Source: CAYUCE01 sp964443275 (GTDB taxonomy: Bacteria; Bipolaricaulota; Bipolaricaulia; CAYUCE01). Taken from it: a DNA stretch of 34,596 nt. The notes below the pieces were generated by a model that did not search any database, had not been told where the DNA came from, and worked only from the letters and a program-made list of their open reading frames with translations. This document shows, one piece after another, positions 1 through 8,641 of this stretch (position 1 is the first letter of the stretch; each line of letters opens with the position of its first letter). Location of the stretch: positions 1-34,596 of the forward strand of contig CAYUCE010000017.1 in assembly GCA_964443275.1 (NCBI GenBank), written 5' to 3'. A program made the translations under genes and the position numbers.

Positions 1-188
1 ATATAACATCCATGATCGATCTTTTGTTTCTTTAGTGATCGAAAAGCTCAATAAAAGATAATAAAGGCCTTCATGAAAATCAGCTTTTGAAATCCCTAGC
101 GAGTGGTAAGCTAAAGATATATAATGTTTTAGGGATGGGAAAATTTATTTTTTTTAATAAGTAATTCTCAACAAATAGGGGTGTTAAC
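1..188. other. Intergenic region upstream of the ABC-transporter operon
   Basis: No coding sequence is recognisable here. A TATAAT hexamer lies at 120-125, but I see no matching -35 box 16-18 nt upstream, so a promoter is only possible. An AGGGG Shine-Dalgarno sequence at 177-181 serves the first gene. The region is AT-rich with a T-run near 150-155. Confidence 0.4.
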
Positions 189-827
189 ATGACCGGAAAA
201 AAACGATTCAAACGGCTAATAACGATAGCCACCATAGCTTTAAGTTTAGTTTCTATTACTACTTTCAGCCAGCTATTTACGTTATCTGATTACCCGGGAG
301 GATATACTAAAGCAATCTTCGAGCTCACCGGCGAAAATGAGGCCAACTCAGCTATTGTCACCATGGAGATAACCCCACTAGCTAATGAGGACTACAAAAC
401 CGAAATGAGTTTTGAGGGGACGGAGAAGAGGGAGAACCTGACTTTAAGTCTTTTTGGTCTTTACTTTCCGGGAATGCAGTACCAGCTAGGCCAGGATAGA
501 TTGGATTTTTCCCCGCTCTTGCGCTTGGACAACTATGAGGTAGATACTAATAAAACCTACACCTTAAAACCCGGCCGGCTGGAAACTAAGGAAGAAGTTA
601 CCCTAACCAACCTAGTAACCGATATAAAGATAGTTAAAGCAATATTTACTGACCCTGACTACCCCAACCAGCGAGCAATCTTAGGGATACCGGATCTGGA
701 AACCCGAAAGCTCTTACCCTTCCTGCCTTTATTTAAAATGGAAGAAAACAAGGACGGCCAGTGGACGACCATCACCCAAGTAATTCTCACTGAATTCGTG
801 CACAGAAAAGAAGCATCAGGTGGATAA
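189..827 (+). CDS. Hypothetical membrane-anchored protein next to an ABC exporter
   Basis: This 212-residue protein is not recognised. Residues 1-7 are basic and 8-28 are hydrophobic, so it has either a signal peptide or a single N-terminal membrane anchor. No lipobox cysteine follows. The remainder is polar and beta-rich in appearance, which suggests an extracytoplasmic domain. The ATG is preceded by AGGGG with good spacing. Its last codons overlap the start of the ABC ATPase gene by 8 nt, so the two are probably translationally coupled and function together. By position it could be an accessory or substrate-binding subunit of the exporter; a MacA-type adaptor is unlikely, since I see no coiled-coil hairpin or lipoyl-like domain. 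The function is inferred only from neighbours. Confidence 0.6.
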   Translation: MTGKKRFKRLITIATIALSLVSITTFSQLFTLSDYPGGYTKAIFELTGENEANSAIVTMEITPLANEDYKTEMSFEGTEKRENLTLSLFGLYFPGMQYQLGQDRLDFSPLLRLDNYEVDTNKTYTLKPGRLETKEEVTLTNLVTDIKIVKAIFTDPDYPNQRAILGIPDLETRKLLPFLPLFKMEENKDGQWTTITQVILTEFVHRKEASGG

Positions 828-1548
828 GGTGTCCTTAATTGAGCTAATCGGGGTTACCAAGATCTATAAAATGGGCCAAGTGGAGGTCCCTGCTTTAAGA
901 GGATTAGACCTGGAGGTAGGAGAGGGGGAATTTGTTGCCATAATGGGGCCTTCCGGATCCGGTAAGTCCACCTTGATGAACATAATCGGCTGCCTAGATA
1001 TCCCAACTCGGGGAAGGGTAATATTGGACGGGGAAGAGACTACCCAATTATCCGAAGCAGAGTTAGCAAACTTAAGGGGCGGAAGAATAGGCTTTGTTTT
1101 CCAAACCTTCAACTTGATATCAACTCTAACTGCCTTAGAAAATGTAGAGCTTCCCATGATATTTCAGGGGACTCCCAAAGTGGAAAGAATTAAAAGGGCA
1201 AAAGTTGTTATCGATCAGGTGGGACTTGGAGCCAGATCCCGCCACCGCCCCCCCGAACTTTCCGGTGGAGAACGTCAAAGAGTGGCCATAGCTAGAGCTT
1301 TAGTAAACTACCCCCAAATTATCCTTACCGACGAGCCAACCGGAAACCTGGACTCAGAATCGGGTGAAAAAATATTGCAAATCTTAAGCTCACTAAACCG
1401 GGAGGAAAATAAGACCATTATCTTAGTATCTCACGATCCGGAAGCGGTGAAATACGCCAAAAGAAAGGTCAGGATCAAAGATGGTCGAATCATCGATAAT
1501 GGAAACCACGGGGATAGAAATAAGATTGCATCCCCCAGGCAGGAGTAA
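820..1548 (+). CDS. ABC transporter ATP-binding protein, MacB/LolD type
   Basis: This is a 242-residue cytoplasmic ATPase that would energise the permease encoded next. It has Walker A GPSGSGKS at residues 43-50, a Q-loop near 95 (FVFQTFNL), the signature LSGGERQ at 147-153, Walker B with ILTDEPTGNLD near 168-178, and the H-loop histidine at about 205. The text ALRGLDLEV and DEPTGNLDS is typical of the LolD/MacB/FtsE branch (family knowledge). It starts at GTG 820, overlapping the previous gene. A second in-frame GTG at 829 has AGGTGG just upstream and is an alternative start. The substrate cannot be told: such pairs move lipoproteins, peptides, antibiotics or cell-wall signals. Confidence 0.93.
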   Translation: MDKVSLIELIGVTKIYKMGQVEVPALRGLDLEVGEGEFVAIMGPSGSGKSTLMNIIGCLDIPTRGRVILDGEETTQLSEAELANLRGGRIGFVFQTFNLISTLTALENVELPMIFQGTPKVERIKRAKVVIDQVGLGARSRHRPPELSGGERQRVAIARALVNYPQIILTDEPTGNLDSESGEKILQILSSLNREENKTIILVSHDPEAVKYAKRKVRIKDGRIIDNGNHGDRNKIASPRQE

Positions 1549-1557
1549 GTTCTAACC

Positions 1558-2748
1558 ATGGTAAGAATCATGGACTATGTCAAATTAGCTATCCAGAGTA
1601 TGAGCCATCGAAAGAAACGCTCATGGCTTACCATCATCGGGATATTAATAGGAATGACCGCGGTAGTGGCTTTGATTTCCATTGGACAATCCATGCAGGA
1701 GGCTATCAATCAGCAATTTGATCAATTCGGCTATCGGTTGATTACTATTACTCCCGGATCGAGCCAGCAGGGATTTAGAGGTTTTCAATCAGCTACCAGC
1801 GACCTAAACGTGGATGCGGTAAGAAATACGGAAGGGATAGAGTCCGCCGGGGCCATGCTCTTTAAAGACGCCTACGTTGCCGCTCCGAAGATCGAAGGTT
1901 TCCTTAGGGTAATTGGAATATCAAAATCTTTACCTCAACTATCCGGCCAGATAGAGCTTGCTCAAGGGGAGGAATTTGAAACAGAAACTGGTTTTCAGGC
2001 TATCTTGGGTGATCAAGTCAAACAGGAATTAGAAGTTAAGATAGAGGAAGAGATCACTATTGAAGATAAACCATTTACCATAGTAGGAGTGCTAAAGAAG
2101 CAAACCAATAATCAAATGGGGCTAAGTAACGCTATTTTAGTTCCTATCCAACCCCTACAGAGCCTTTTTGACAGCACCGGGGAAGTATCCATGATCCTGG
2201 CCAGGGTAGAGGAAGGAAAGGATGTAGAGGAGGTAGCAAAAGCAGTAGAGGAAAACTTAAAGGAAATAAGGGAAAAGGAGGATTTCAGCGTCACTACTAC
2301 CCAGCAGCTTCGAGATATGGTGGGAAATGCGATTGGAATCGTGCAGGCTTTCCTAGGAGGTATAGCTGGAATATCGCTTTTAGTAGGGGGTATAGGGGTA
2401 ATGAACACCATGTATACGGCGGTAATGGAACGGACTAAAGAGATAGGGATAATGAAGGCGGTAGGGGCACGGAATGGTCAGATTATGCTCCTATTCCTCA
2501 TCGAATCCGGCTTTATGGGGTTGTTAGGAGGAATAATAGGAACCGGAATTGGATTAGGTATTAACGCTGCTGCAATAGTAGCCGCCCAGAGGTTTATAGA
2601 AGGGGCTAACTTTCTAGCCATGAGCTTTTCACCCACTTTGATAATCGGAGCACTAATATTCTCCTTCCTGTTAGGTGCTTTATCCGGTCTGTTCCCCGCC
2701 CGGAACGCAGCTAAGCTAAAGCCGGTGGAAGCACTGAGATACGAATAG
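1558..2748 (+). CDS. ABC transporter permease, MacB/FtsX family
   Basis: This is a 396-residue inner-membrane permease. There is one transmembrane segment at about 22-46, a periplasmic MacB-like core at roughly 47-255, and three further segments at about 257-285, 305-343 and 355-380. It ends with the family hallmark LFPARNAAKLKPVEALRYE. This four-helix layout is that of MacB/LolC-type mechanotransmission permeases (family knowledge). AGGAG at 1541-1545 lies 12 nt before the ATG. It follows the ATPase gene by 9 nt and ends only 4 nt from the convergent aminopeptidase gene; I see no hairpin terminator between them. With the ATPase it forms a full exporter without an adjacent MacA. Confidence 0.92.
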   Translation: MVRIMDYVKLAIQSMSHRKKRSWLTIIGILIGMTAVVALISIGQSMQEAINQQFDQFGYRLITITPGSSQQGFRGFQSATSDLNVDAVRNTEGIESAGAMLFKDAYVAAPKIEGFLRVIGISKSLPQLSGQIELAQGEEFETETGFQAILGDQVKQELEVKIEEEITIEDKPFTIVGVLKKQTNNQMGLSNAILVPIQPLQSLFDSTGEVSMILARVEEGKDVEEVAKAVEENLKEIREKEDFSVTTTQQLRDMVGNAIGIVQAFLGGIAGISLLVGGIGVMNTMYTAVMERTKEIGIMKAVGARNGQIMLLFLIESGFMGLLGGIIGTGIGLGINAAAIVAAQRFIEGANFLAMSFSPTLIIGALIFSFLLGALSGLFPARNAAKLKPVEALRYE

Positions 2749-2752
2749 CCGC

Positions 2753-3847
2753 TTAAATAAGAAACTCTCCCTTTTGATAGATTAGCTCACCATCGGCGTA
2801 AATCTCGCCTTCATCTTTCATATTACAGAGCATATCCCAGTGTATTCCCGATTGGTTTTCGCTTCCTGTTTCCGGATAGCCCCTTCCCAAAGCCAGATGG
2901 ATAGTCCCTCCTATCTTTTCATCAAAAAGCATATTCTTAATGAATCTATCTATTCCCTGATTGGTACCTATGCCAAACTCACCTAGATATCTTGCTCCTT
3001 CATCGGTATCCAGAAGGCTTAATAGTAAATCCTCTCCTTTGGCCGCTTCGGCTTCCACCACTTTCCCTTGAGCAAAAGTAAGCTTTATATCCCTTATTTC
3101 CTGTCCATGATAAATTCCGGGATAATTAAACCTGATACGGCCTTCTACCGAGTTTTCCACCGGTCCGGTAAATACTTCACCGTCCGGAAAATTCTGATGC
3201 CCGGCACAATTTACCCACTCTCTCCCAAAGCCAGAAAGCTCCAGGTGAGTATCAGCCGACTTTATGGTAAAACTGTCTACTCCATCTAAAAAATCTACAA
3301 TCTCTTCTTGCCTTGCGTGTAAATCTTGCCACTCTCCTATCGGATCTTCCTTATCCAGCTTACAAGCAGCGGTAAGAAACTCTGTAAATTCGGTTAGGGA
3401 CATGTCTGCTTCCTGGGCGACAGAATGGGTGGGATACTGAGTAAGTACCCAGTTAAGCTCCCCTTTTGCCGCTCTTTCTAAAAATATTTGGTCTACTTCT
3501 TTGGTTGCCCTCGCTCTGGTGGCTTTCCTTTCTCCATTTATATTAGATAAAGCCCGAGTATTGTACTCGGATTTTATTCGGATGGCGGCATCAAAATTAG
3601 AAACCGCATATTTCATCAAAGGCGAGACGTATTTAAGTTGTTCATCCGATGCATATCGATAAAATATGTAATCCAGGTCCGCGGGCGAGGATATAAGCTC
3701 GGGATGAGCACCTACCTTGAGTACCTCTTTATAAACTTGAGCCAGCAAATCGGAAGCTGAATTGTTTCCCAGAATAAGAACTTGATCGTCTTTTGTGATC
3801 TCGGCTGAGTAACTTACCAAGACCTTAGCCATTTTATTCCAAATCAT
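2753..3847 (-). CDS. M29-family aminopeptidase (thermophilic AmpT/AmpS type)
   Basis: This is a 364-residue cytosolic metallo-aminopeptidase that removes N-terminal residues from peptides. Candidate metal ligands typical of M29 enzymes are E224 in PDGEVFTGP, E290 in YLGEFGIGTN, H317 in IHLALG, and H336 and D338 in SGIHWDM. The 66-residue spacing between the two glutamates and the HxD pair fit the family pattern as I know it. The protein is shorter than the usual ~410 residues. GGGAGG lies 6 nt upstream of the ATG, and a promoter is present at 3905-3934. It is a single-gene unit, convergent with the ABC operon. Confidence 0.9.
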   Translation of the reverse strand: MIWNKMAKVLVSYSAEITKDDQVLILGNNSASDLLAQVYKEVLKVGAHPELISSPADLDYIFYRYASDEQLKYVSPLMKYAVSNFDAAIRIKSEYNTRALSNINGERKATRARATKEVDQIFLERAAKGELNWVLTQYPTHSVAQEADMSLTEFTEFLTAACKLDKEDPIGEWQDLHARQEEIVDFLDGVDSFTIKSADTHLELSGFGREWVNCAGHQNFPDGEVFTGPVENSVEGRIRFNYPGIYHGQEIRDIKLTFAQGKVVEAEAAKGEDLLLSLLDTDEGARYLGEFGIGTNQGIDRFIKNMLFDEKIGGTIHLALGRGYPETGSENQSGIHWDMLCNMKDEGEIYADGELIYQKGEFLI

Positions 3848-3904
3848 CTACAACCTCCCGAGGTTAAGTAGGTGAAAAACTAAGAAAAAATCAATTTGAT
3901 AAAT

Positions 3905-3934
3905 ATTATAACTTAATCACTCTTGTTTATGCAA
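3905..3934 (-). promoter_or_regulatory. Promoter for the M29 aminopeptidase gene
   Basis: On the minus strand there is TTGCAT (3934-3929), an 18-nt spacer and a perfect TATAAT (3910-3905). The predicted transcript starts near 3898, leaving about 50 nt of leader before the ATG at 3847 and its GGGAGG ribosome-binding site. Confidence 0.6.
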
Positions 3935-3996
3935 GATAATGATGGGTGACTATAATCGAACCCCTCTAACATATATTTTCCCGCCTCCAAAATTGG

Positions 3997-4026
3997 TTGG
4001 GAACCTTACGGTAAAGTACATATAAT
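3997..4026 (+). promoter_or_regulatory. Promoter for the tilS operon
   Basis: On the plus strand there is TTGGGA (3997-4002), an 18-nt spacer and a perfect TATAAT (4021-4026). Transcription would start near 4033, which argues for the ATG at 4054 rather than the GTG at 4033 as the tilS start. It is divergent from the aminopeptidase promoter. Confidence 0.55.
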
Positions 4027-4053
4027 GAAAATGTGGGAAATTGGAGCTTTCAA

Positions 4054-5457
4054 ATGCTTGATAAGGTACAAGCGACAATACATAAATATGAGCTGCTTGA
4101 AAAGGGTGATAAAATCCTGGTAGCGGTCTCCGGCGGCGTTGACTCCATAACCACCCTTGATATTCTGTACCGACTCCGGGATAAGCTAGATATCTCGCTG
4201 GCCGCAGCCCACCTCGATCATCAATTGAGAGGGGAAGAATCCAAAAAAGACGCCCAGTTAGTAGAAACTATAGCTAAAGATTTAAAAATTCCTATAGTAA
4301 GTGAATCTAAAGATGTGCGCTCTTTCATTGAACAGAAAGGACTATCAGTTGAAGAAGGGGCAAGAGTTCTACGCTACCAATTTCTAAAATCTGCTTATGA
4401 AAGGCTTAGAGCAGATAAAATTGCCCTTGGACACAATTTAAACGATCAGGTAGAGACTTTTTTAATGCGACTTATAAGAGGAGCCGGATTGACAGGGCTT
4501 AGGGGTATGCTTCCTAAAAGGGACATTTTCATCCGGCCGCTAATTGAATGCAGAAGAGAGGAAATCCGCGAATACGCGGGGGCAAGAGGGCTGGATTATA
4601 GAGAGGACAGCACAAATGTATCTACCAAATATCTACGTAACAAAATTAGGTGGGAACTTCTGCCTCTTTTAAAAGAAGAATACAACCCGGCAATTTTGGA
4701 TACACTCTCCAGGACCGAAAATATAGCCCGCGAAATTATTGATTATCTGGATAAGCAAGCCAAAAAGATACTGGCTCAATCAACAATAAAGGAAGAATCA
4801 GAAACCATTAGCTTGGATAGAAATATGCTTTTGTCCCAAGAACAAGCCGTGTTAAGAGCGGTCATCAGAAAAGCTATCCAACAGGTTAGAGGGAGACTAA
4901 AGGACATCGAATTTGTACATATCCAGGATATAATAACTGAATTAGAGAGGAAAAAGCCCCGGTCAGAGCTTCACCTTCCAAACGGATTGAGGTTTTATAG
5001 AAAAGGGGATGAAATAAAGTTAACTACAAAAAAGTCCCCTTCAACCCAACCCGAGCCATTTCAATTTGAGCTAGCCATTGGGGGTAAAAACTCATTTCCT
5101 CAGATAGGGTGGTCTTTTTCTTTGGAAAAAATTGAGCTTGCAGAGCAAGAAGCAGCAAGAGAAATATACAAACGGCCATTGCAAGTTATAGTTGACTTTA
5201 ATAAGATTGAAGGGGATTTGATAGTTAGAAATAGAAGAAAAGGTGATCGGTTGAGTCCCTTGGGAATGAGAGGGACCAAAAAAGTAAAAGACTTACTAAT
5301 CGATGAAAAGATAGATTATGAAAGAAGGGACTCTATCCCTTTGATTTGCGATCGTGAAGGAATAATTTGGATAGTGGGGATTAGACTAAGTGATGATTAC
5401 AAAATAACTTCGGATACCCGATGGGGACTTATTATCACGGCCAACCACATTAAATAG
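4054..5457 (+). CDS. tilS: tRNA(Ile)-lysidine synthase TilS
   Basis: TilS converts C34 of the CAU-anticodon tRNA-Ile to lysidine, using ATP and lysine, so that AUA is read as Ile. The PP-loop SGGVDS lies at residues 26-31, followed by HLDHQLRGEES and GHNLNDQVETFLMRLIRGAGLTGL-like text typical of the N-type ATP pyrophosphatase domain (written here in parts: GHNLNDQVETF, then RLIRGAGLTGL). The C-terminal domain contains VRNRRKGDRLSPLGM and KVKDLLIDEKI, characteristic of full-length TilS. I chose ATG 4054 (467 residues) because GGAG sits 7 nt upstream and the promoter would place the RNA start near 4033; a GTG at 4033 would add 7 residues. It heads an operon with rseP and the eIF-2B-like gene. 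Confidence 0.95.
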   Translation: MLDKVQATIHKYELLEKGDKILVAVSGGVDSITTLDILYRLRDKLDISLAAAHLDHQLRGEESKKDAQLVETIAKDLKIPIVSESKDVRSFIEQKGLSVEEGARVLRYQFLKSAYERLRADKIALGHNLNDQVETFLMRLIRGAGLTGLRGMLPKRDIFIRPLIECRREEIREYAGARGLDYREDSTNVSTKYLRNKIRWELLPLLKEEYNPAILDTLSRTENIAREIIDYLDKQAKKILAQSTIKEESETISLDRNMLLSQEQAVLRAVIRKAIQQVRGRLKDIEFVHIQDIITELERKKPRSELHLPNGLRFYRKGDEIKLTTKKSPSTQPEPFQFELAIGGKNSFPQIGWSFSLEKIELAEQEAAREIYKRPLQVIVDFNKIEGDLIVRNRRKGDRLSPLGMRGTKKVKDLLIDEKIDYERRDSIPLICDREGIIWIVGIRLSDDYKITSDTRWGLIITANHIK

Positions 5458-5468
5458 GTCATAAACAA

Positions 5469-6755
5469 ATGATTATAACTGCATTAATTTTTATAGCTAC
5501 TATAGCATTGTTAATAGCGGTCCATGAGGGAGCACACTTTACGGCTGCCAAACTATCCGGGGTATGGGTACACCAAATGGCTATTGGCTTTGGCCCTCCG
5601 ATTCTTAGATATCGGGGTAAAGAGACTGAATATTCCCTCCGTATCTTCCCGGTCGGAGGCTACGCCAGAATGGCCGGCGAGGATCAGGAGACCGAAGAAG
5701 ATAAGAAGGTCCCTGAACACAGAAAATTTAACTCAAAGTCTCCCCTAAAACGGATGTTCGTCGTGCTGGCCGGTCCTTTTTCCAATATATTTTTGAGCCT
5801 TTTTATAATGATCGCCGTGGTAGGTTTTATAGGTATTCCCTACCTGGAGGTAGCTGATTTTACGGAAGTAAGCTCTGCCCGTTCTGTACTTCAAGTGGGA
5901 GACAAAGTAGCAAAAATAAATGGACAGACTATTTATTCCTTCTCCCAATTGCAAAATATTATTCAAAAAAAGGGCGCTCAACAGCTTAACTTAATTGTGA
6001 TTAGGGATGGTAAAACTGTTAAGGTAAGTGTAAGCCCCAGATGGGATGAGGAAACCGGCCGTTATTTAGTGGGAGCTTACTTCTCATCCGTTGGCACTAC
6101 CTCGAAGATCGAACAGCTTGAAGAGGGTTCATTTCTTGCCAATCAGGGCCTTAAAAGTGGGGACGTAATAAAGAAAATCGATGGTACACCTATTAGCTCT
6201 TTTACCGAATTTATTAAAGCAGTAAGGGAAGAAGAGACAATTAACCTGACTGTTCTAAGAGATGACCGGGAGATTGAAAAGACCATAAATATAGAAGGTA
6301 AGGAACCTTCAGAGGTTTTGTCCGGGGTAAATCCAGAAATAGTGACCAGAAGCCCGGGCTTTTTTGATTCATTTAAGATAGGAACTATACAAGTAAAAAA
6401 TATACTTGTCTTGTTCTACCAGGGAATATTGGCAATGATAAGAGGACAAATTCCGGCCGGGGAAGCGGTTTCTGGACCGGTGGGAATTGCTAACTACCTG
6501 GGTCAAAGCTACCGGCAAGGTCCACTGGCCTTCTTCACCTTGCTTTCTCTGATCAGCCTAAACCTGGGTATCATCAATCTCATCCCCTTCCCGGCTTTGG
6601 ACGGCAGCCGAGCTGGATTCATAGTATATGAAATGATAAGGGGCAAGCCCATACCACCTGAAAGAGAGGGTTTAATCCATTACCTAGGCTTCATAATTCT
6701 TATCGGTTTGATGCTTTTTATCACTTTTAAAGATATACTAAATCTAATTGAATAA
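5469..6755 (+). CDS. rseP: RseP/RasP-type site-2 intramembrane protease with two PDZ domains
   Basis: This is a 428-residue inner-membrane zinc protease that cleaves transmembrane segments of anti-sigma factors or signal peptides. The zinc site HEGAH is at residues 19-23 in the first membrane helix, and the third ligand motif NLIPFPALDG is at 370-379. Membrane segments lie near 3-22, 95-122, 355-375 and 403-422. Two PDZ-like domains follow each other between about 128-200 and 205-285 (each with a GDVI/GDKV-type turn and NG/DG-rich loop). Two PDZ domains match the Gram-negative RseP layout. It begins 11 nt after tilS, with only a weak AGGT upstream, so translation may be coupled. Confidence 0.93.
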   Translation: MIITALIFIATIALLIAVHEGAHFTAAKLSGVWVHQMAIGFGPPILRYRGKETEYSLRIFPVGGYARMAGEDQETEEDKKVPEHRKFNSKSPLKRMFVVLAGPFSNIFLSLFIMIAVVGFIGIPYLEVADFTEVSSARSVLQVGDKVAKINGQTIYSFSQLQNIIQKKGAQQLNLIVIRDGKTVKVSVSPRWDEETGRYLVGAYFSSVGTTSKIEQLEEGSFLANQGLKSGDVIKKIDGTPISSFTEFIKAVREEETINLTVLRDDREIEKTINIEGKEPSEVLSGVNPEIVTRSPGFFDSFKIGTIQVKNILVLFYQGILAMIRGQIPAGEAVSGPVGIANYLGQSYRQGPLAFFTLLSLISLNLGIINLIPFPALDGSRAGFIVYEMIRGKPIPPEREGLIHYLGFIILIGLMLFITFKDILNLIE

Positions 6756-6773
6756 TTTGTCGCTTCCTATCGT

Positions 6774-7703
6774 ATGCCTATTAACCATCCTCAAGTCCAA
6801 AAACTTATAAAAAGAATTGCCCAGGACAACCGTTCGGGGGCCACTTCCTTAACCCAAATGGCTGCTGACCTATTCAAAAAATTCACCTGGCTAGCCGACC
6901 CCGATGCAGAACTGACTGCTTTGCAAGAGAAGGCCATCCAATTAGGGGTTAAATTAGTAAAGGCAAAGCCCATCATGGGTTCCATTTTCAATTTATCAAA
7001 TACGGTAATTGGTGAGTGCAGACAGGCCGGCTCCCCCGGCGATTTGATCGAAAGTATTCGCAACACTGCTGATCAATTCAGCTTAGACTTAAGTAAATCT
7101 ACCCGGCTAATCGTCAAACGCACGTCCTCCTATATCCCGGACAAATCCCAAATAATGACCATATCTTACAGCTCTACTGTGCTGGAAGCTCTAAAAAAGG
7201 CAAATCAGGAAGGAAAAACTTTTAAAGTAATTTGTCCGGAATCCAGGCCTATCCGGGAAGGTGTCGAGTTAGCCGCTACACTTGCAGACTTGGGGATTCC
7301 GGCAACCGTAGTAGCTGACTGTCTGGCTCCCACCTTGCTTAAGGAAACCGAGCTGATATTGGCAGGTGGTGACGGGTTAACCTATCAGGGCCTGGTAAAC
7401 AAAGCGGGAACCTATATGCTGGCTAAAACCAGCCGGCAAACTGACACTCCTATGATAGCTCTTTTAAGTACCCACAAGTTTATGCCGGTAAAGAAAATAT
7501 CAAGGCTCATTCCGGAAGAAGACCCTTCCGAAATTATGGCCAATCCGCCCCCAGGAGTAGAAGTAATAAACCGCTACTTTGATATAACTCCACTTGAGTT
7601 GGTCGATCAGGTAATAACGGAGGAAGGGGTATTTTCATCCCAAAAATTGGCTCACAGACTAGACGAAATGAAAATAGATGAAAGGCTTAAACCAGCCTTG
7701 TAA
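6774..7703 (+). CDS. eIF-2B alpha/beta/delta family protein (sugar-phosphate isomerase-like)
   Basis: This 309-residue protein belongs to the IF-2B family, which includes eukaryotic eIF2B regulatory subunits, MtnA (methylthioribose-1-phosphate isomerase) and archaeal ribose-1,5-bisphosphate isomerase. Visible hallmarks are ESRPIREGVELAATLADLGI around residues 160-180 and ILAGGDGLTYQGLVNKAGT around 200-220. The N-terminal helical half is poorly conserved. Family members with known activity use a Cys/Asp pair; here the Cys in VICPESRP is present, whereas the GaD motif reads AGGDG. I cannot assign the substrate. It lies 18 nt after rseP with no obvious ribosome-binding site. An isomerase in nucleoside or methionine salvage would suit the MtaD encoded further along, but that is inference. 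Confidence 0.8.
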   Translation: MPINHPQVQKLIKRIAQDNRSGATSLTQMAADLFKKFTWLADPDAELTALQEKAIQLGVKLVKAKPIMGSIFNLSNTVIGECRQAGSPGDLIESIRNTADQFSLDLSKSTRLIVKRTSSYIPDKSQIMTISYSSTVLEALKKANQEGKTFKVICPESRPIREGVELAATLADLGIPATVVADCLAPTLLKETELILAGGDGLTYQGLVNKAGTYMLAKTSRQTDTPMIALLSTHKFMPVKKISRLIPEEDPSEIMANPPPGVEVINRYFDITPLELVDQVITEEGVFSSQKLAHRLDEMKIDERLKPAL

Positions 7704-7772
7704 ATGCACTTTAGCTACAAGGATATTAAATTTGCTAGGTTAAAGATAAGACTTGCTTACACCTTACCTAAT

Positions 7773-8165
7773 CTACTCCTTTTCATAAGGAGCTAAAATG
7801 GAAATATCTTCCATCGGAAAATGCTTTATATTGAGTGTTACAAGAGCGGCATCTTTAACCTTAGCCACGGCTGCTATTAGGGCATCAGGTAGAAGTAGAT
7901 TGTGGCTCTTACCAAATTCACGCCGATAGTTTCCCGCTTTCTCGGCGATGACATGGTCAATCGGCACTTCCTCTAGATTGTTCAATACTGCCCGCACCTT
8001 GTCCTCTTCTCCAGGACGAAGCCCACTGAATAGTTCAGCTCTAGTGATGACAGAACAATATAGTGTATCGCCTTCCTTGTGCTTTTCCCCCAGATACAGT
8101 TTTGCCTGGGGATAACCTCGTAAGTGATCAATTAAAACGTCGGTGTCGATAAGAAATCTAGCCAC
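7773..8165 (-). CDS. VapC-type PIN-domain toxin
   Basis: This is a 130-residue PIN-domain ribonuclease. The acidic residues expected for Mg2+ binding are D7 (LIDTDVLID), E44 (TRAELFSG) and D94 (LLPDALIAA). The length and order fit VapC toxins, which cut specific tRNAs or rRNA and are neutralised by the cognate antitoxin (family knowledge). It starts 2 nt after the stop of the antitoxin gene, so both come from one transcript. The target RNA cannot be predicted. Confidence 0.88.
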   Translation of the reverse strand: MARFLIDTDVLIDHLRGYPQAKLYLGEKHKEGDTLYCSVITRAELFSGLRPGEEDKVRAVLNNLEEVPIDHVIAEKAGNYRREFGKSHNLLLPDALIAAVAKVKDAALVTLNIKHFPMEDISILAPYEKE

Positions 8166-8167
8166 TT

Positions 8168-8431
8168 TTAGCTATCACCATTAATCAGCCGGCTTTCCCA
8201 TTCTTGACGAAGTTTCCTAACGTAATCTTGGGATACTTCAAGGTCAGTCCGATCCTTCCATAGAGCAAAGCTCTCCCTCAGAGCGTTAAGAAGGTTATCC
8301 TGCCGGGATTTTTTAAGATACTCGCTCACAGCCCGGCGAATGAGCTCCGCCATGGATGATCCTTCTTCATTGCTCAATCGCTCTAAATCTCTTTTCTGCT
8401 CCTCGTCAAGGTAAATTTGGGTTCTAATCAT
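8168..8431 (-). CDS. Ribbon-helix-helix antitoxin of the VapBC pair
   Basis: This is an 87-residue protein with an N-terminal ribbon-helix-helix DNA-binding domain (MIRTQIYLDEEQKRDLERLS, then SSMAELIRRAVSEYL) and a C-terminal tail that would wrap the PIN toxin. I chose ATG 8431 because GGAGGGG lies 7 nt upstream. An earlier in-frame ATG at 8458 would add 9 residues, but it sits on the predicted transcription start and inside the operator repeats. The RHH domain most likely binds the repeated GTATACATTA elements just upstream and represses the operon. Confidence 0.85.
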   Translation of the reverse strand: MIRTQIYLDEEQKRDLERLSNEEGSSMAELIRRAVSEYLKKSRQDNLLNALRESFALWKDRTDLEVSQDYVRKLRQEWESRLINGDS

Positions 8432-8450
8432 CTCAATTCCCCTCCACTGT

Positions 8451-8491
8451 GTATACATTATGAGTATACATTAAAGGACATACTTTGTCAA
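8451..8491 (-). promoter_or_regulatory. vapBC promoter with twin operator repeats
   Basis: On the minus strand there is a perfect TTGACA (8491-8486), a 17-nt spacer and TATACT (8468-8463). Two identical copies of GTATACATTA (read on the plus strand, 8451-8460 and 8464-8473) stand 13 bp apart and cover the -10 box and start site. Each contains the palindrome GTATAC. This is the arrangement expected for cooperative binding of an RHH antitoxin. Confidence 0.75.
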
Positions 8492-8641
8492 CAACGATAA
8501 TCAGTAGTCTGAAGTTCCGGGATAAGGATTAGCCTAGCTCTAGTGATAATCTCAAGGATAAAATGGCTTAAACCGTGCAGCTCTAGCTCATTGTGTAATG
8601 ACTTCATTATTGTTTAAATATTACCTCAGACTCTATCGACC

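Noticed and set aside
3068..3289. Plus-strand ORF inside the M29 aminopeptidase gene, and similar opposite-strand ORFs elsewhere
   Set aside because: They are shadows of well-supported genes, without ribosome-binding sites or recognisable domains.
4033..4053. GTG start for tilS giving 7 more residues
   Set aside because: It coincides with the predicted transcription start and has no ribosome-binding site, unlike ATG 4054.
8432..8458. Earlier ATG for the VapB-type antitoxin
   Set aside because: It lies at the transcription start and in the operator repeats; ATG 8431 has GGAGGGG 7 nt upstream.
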